NCBI GenBank assembly: GCA_033761815.1
Contig: JANRMF010000109.1
Span: 1-7,040 of the forward strand
Origin: JANRKH01 sp033761815
GTDB lineage: Bacteria; Pseudomonadota; Alphaproteobacteria; Rickettsiales; Rickettsiaceae
DNA length: 7,040 nt
Reading direction: 5' to 3'
Below are positions 6,613-7,040 of this stretch, in pieces. Positions within the stretch are counted from its first letter, which is position 1; each line of letters opens with the position of its first letter. The notes beneath the pieces are model-generated. The model did not search any database and was not told where the DNA came from. It worked only from the letters and a program-made list of their open reading frames with translations. The position numbers were made by a program, and so were the translations under genes.

Positions 6613-6900
6613 ATGACCAAAGTAGCAATTACTCTAAGAAATAAAAAATTCGAGCTAGAGTGCGAGGAAAAAGATAGGCAAAACGTAGAAGAAGCAGCAA
6701 AATCTATTGTAAAGCTTGTAAAAGAGCTGGACTCAAACGAGACAGCGCCGCTTGACCACTTGCTTGTTCTTGCTGCTGTCATAATTCAAAGCAATAAGTC
6801 ACAAGAAGAAATAAAATTCCTCGATCCCAAGAAATATGAGAAACTCGAGACTATACTCTCTGATATTAAAGAGCTCACTGATAATATAGCGTCTATTTAA
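6613..6900 (+). CDS. zapA: Cell division protein ZapA
   Basis: ZapA is a small cytoplasmic protein that bundles and cross-links FtsZ filaments at the division ring. The 95-residue product has the family layout: two short beta strands (about 3-9 VAITLRN and 11-17 KFELECE), an amphipathic helix with EEAAKSIVKLVKEL (26-39), the conserved hydrophobic LLVLAAVIIQS (50-60), and a C-terminal dimerising helix (about 73-95). The length is normal for the shorter ZapA proteins. The start codon lies one base after the stop of the coiled-coil gene, so the two are probably translationally coupled. No Shine-Dalgarno sequence is evident. It is the last gene of the cluster, but no convincing terminator hairpin follows. 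ZapA-family proteins are diverged, so the call rests on the combined pattern and context. Confidence 0.85.
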   Translation: MTKVAITLRNKKFELECEEKDRQNVEEAAKSIVKLVKELDSNETAPLDHLLVLAAVIIQSNKSQEEIKFLDPKKYEKLETILSDIKELTDNIASI

Positions 6901-6941
6901 AGATGAATTCTGACTATTTTGTGTGTGATCAAGTATTACTA

Positions 6942-6969
6942 TTGACAAAGCTTATCAAATCTTTATGCT
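6942..6969 (+). promoter_or_regulatory. Probable sigma70-like promoter upstream of the right-edge ORF
   Basis: A perfect -35 TTGACA (6942-6947) is followed after 16 nt by TATGCT (6964-6969). Transcription would begin near 6976, about 22 nt before the ATG at 6998. A small inverted repeat, AAAGC / GCTTT (6947-6951 and 6967-6971), overlaps it and could be a weak operator or chance. This promoter implies that the next gene, or an RNA, is transcribed separately from the zapA cluster. Confidence 0.55.
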
Positions 6970-6997
6970 TTATTGAAAATTAATATAAATAAAAACT

Positions 6998-7040
6998 ATG
7001 AGCCGCGGCAAAATACCACCTAAAACTATTTACCAAAACC
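6998..7040 (+). CDS. Start of an unidentified gene, cut by the right edge
   Basis: An ATG at 6998 opens a frame that stays open to the window edge: 14 codons reading MSRGKIPPKTIYQN. It is well placed about 22 nt behind the predicted start site of the promoter at 6942-6969. Like its neighbours it lacks a Shine-Dalgarno sequence. Fourteen residues are too few to name a family. In several proteobacteria zapA is followed by 6S RNA and a folate cyclo-ligase gene, but nothing visible here confirms either. Confidence 0.4.
   Translation, partial: MSRGKIPPKTIYQN

Noticed and set aside
6976..7040. 6S RNA (ssrS) after zapA
   Set aside because: Position fits, but no recognisable closing stem or conserved bubble is visible and the window ends too soon to judge.

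Overview
The window looks like a piece of an AT-rich alphaproteobacterial chromosome. The best guess is an intracellular or host-associated lineage such as Rickettsiales or its relatives. The grounds are visibly low GC, a 'large' NAD-glutamate dehydrogenase of the alphaproteobacterial type, the core genes mnmE and zapA, and a eukaryote-like leucine-rich-repeat (LRR) gene of a kind often found in protist or arthropod symbionts. This assignment is an inference: no rRNA or other phylogenetic marker is present.

Left part, minus strand: positions 1-982 hold the 5' part of an LRR gene that runs off the left edge. It has eight intact 28-residue repeats and a degenerate ninth, mirrored in the DNA as an 84-bp tandem repeat with no indels and with exact copies up to 57 bp. 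A 244-bp AT-rich spacer follows. Next is a complete mnmE (1227-2552, minus), encoding the GTPase of tRNA wobble-uridine modification.

Middle and right, plus strand: a 64-bp divergent intergenic region carries plausible back-to-back promoters sharing a palindromic TATTATAATA -10 element. It feeds a tightly packed four-gene cluster: a short NAD-specific glutamate dehydrogenase (2617-5970), a RodZ-like membrane-anchored HTH protein (5967-6392, ATGA overlap), a 70-residue coiled-coil protein (6399-6611) and ZapA (6613-6900). The last three look like a cell-shape and division module. The dehydrogenase feeds glutamate carbon into the TCA cycle as 2-oxoglutarate, a usual energy route in intracellular alphaproteobacteria. 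A new sigma70-like promoter at 6942-6969 precedes the first 14 codons of an unidentified gene cut by the right edge.

Most of the window is ordinary housekeeping sequence. The parts worth a second look are the LRR gene with its near-identical repeats, the N-terminally short glutamate dehydrogenase, and the metabolic gene translationally joined to a minimal RodZ-like / coiled-coil / ZapA cluster. I do not see a novel multi-gene system.
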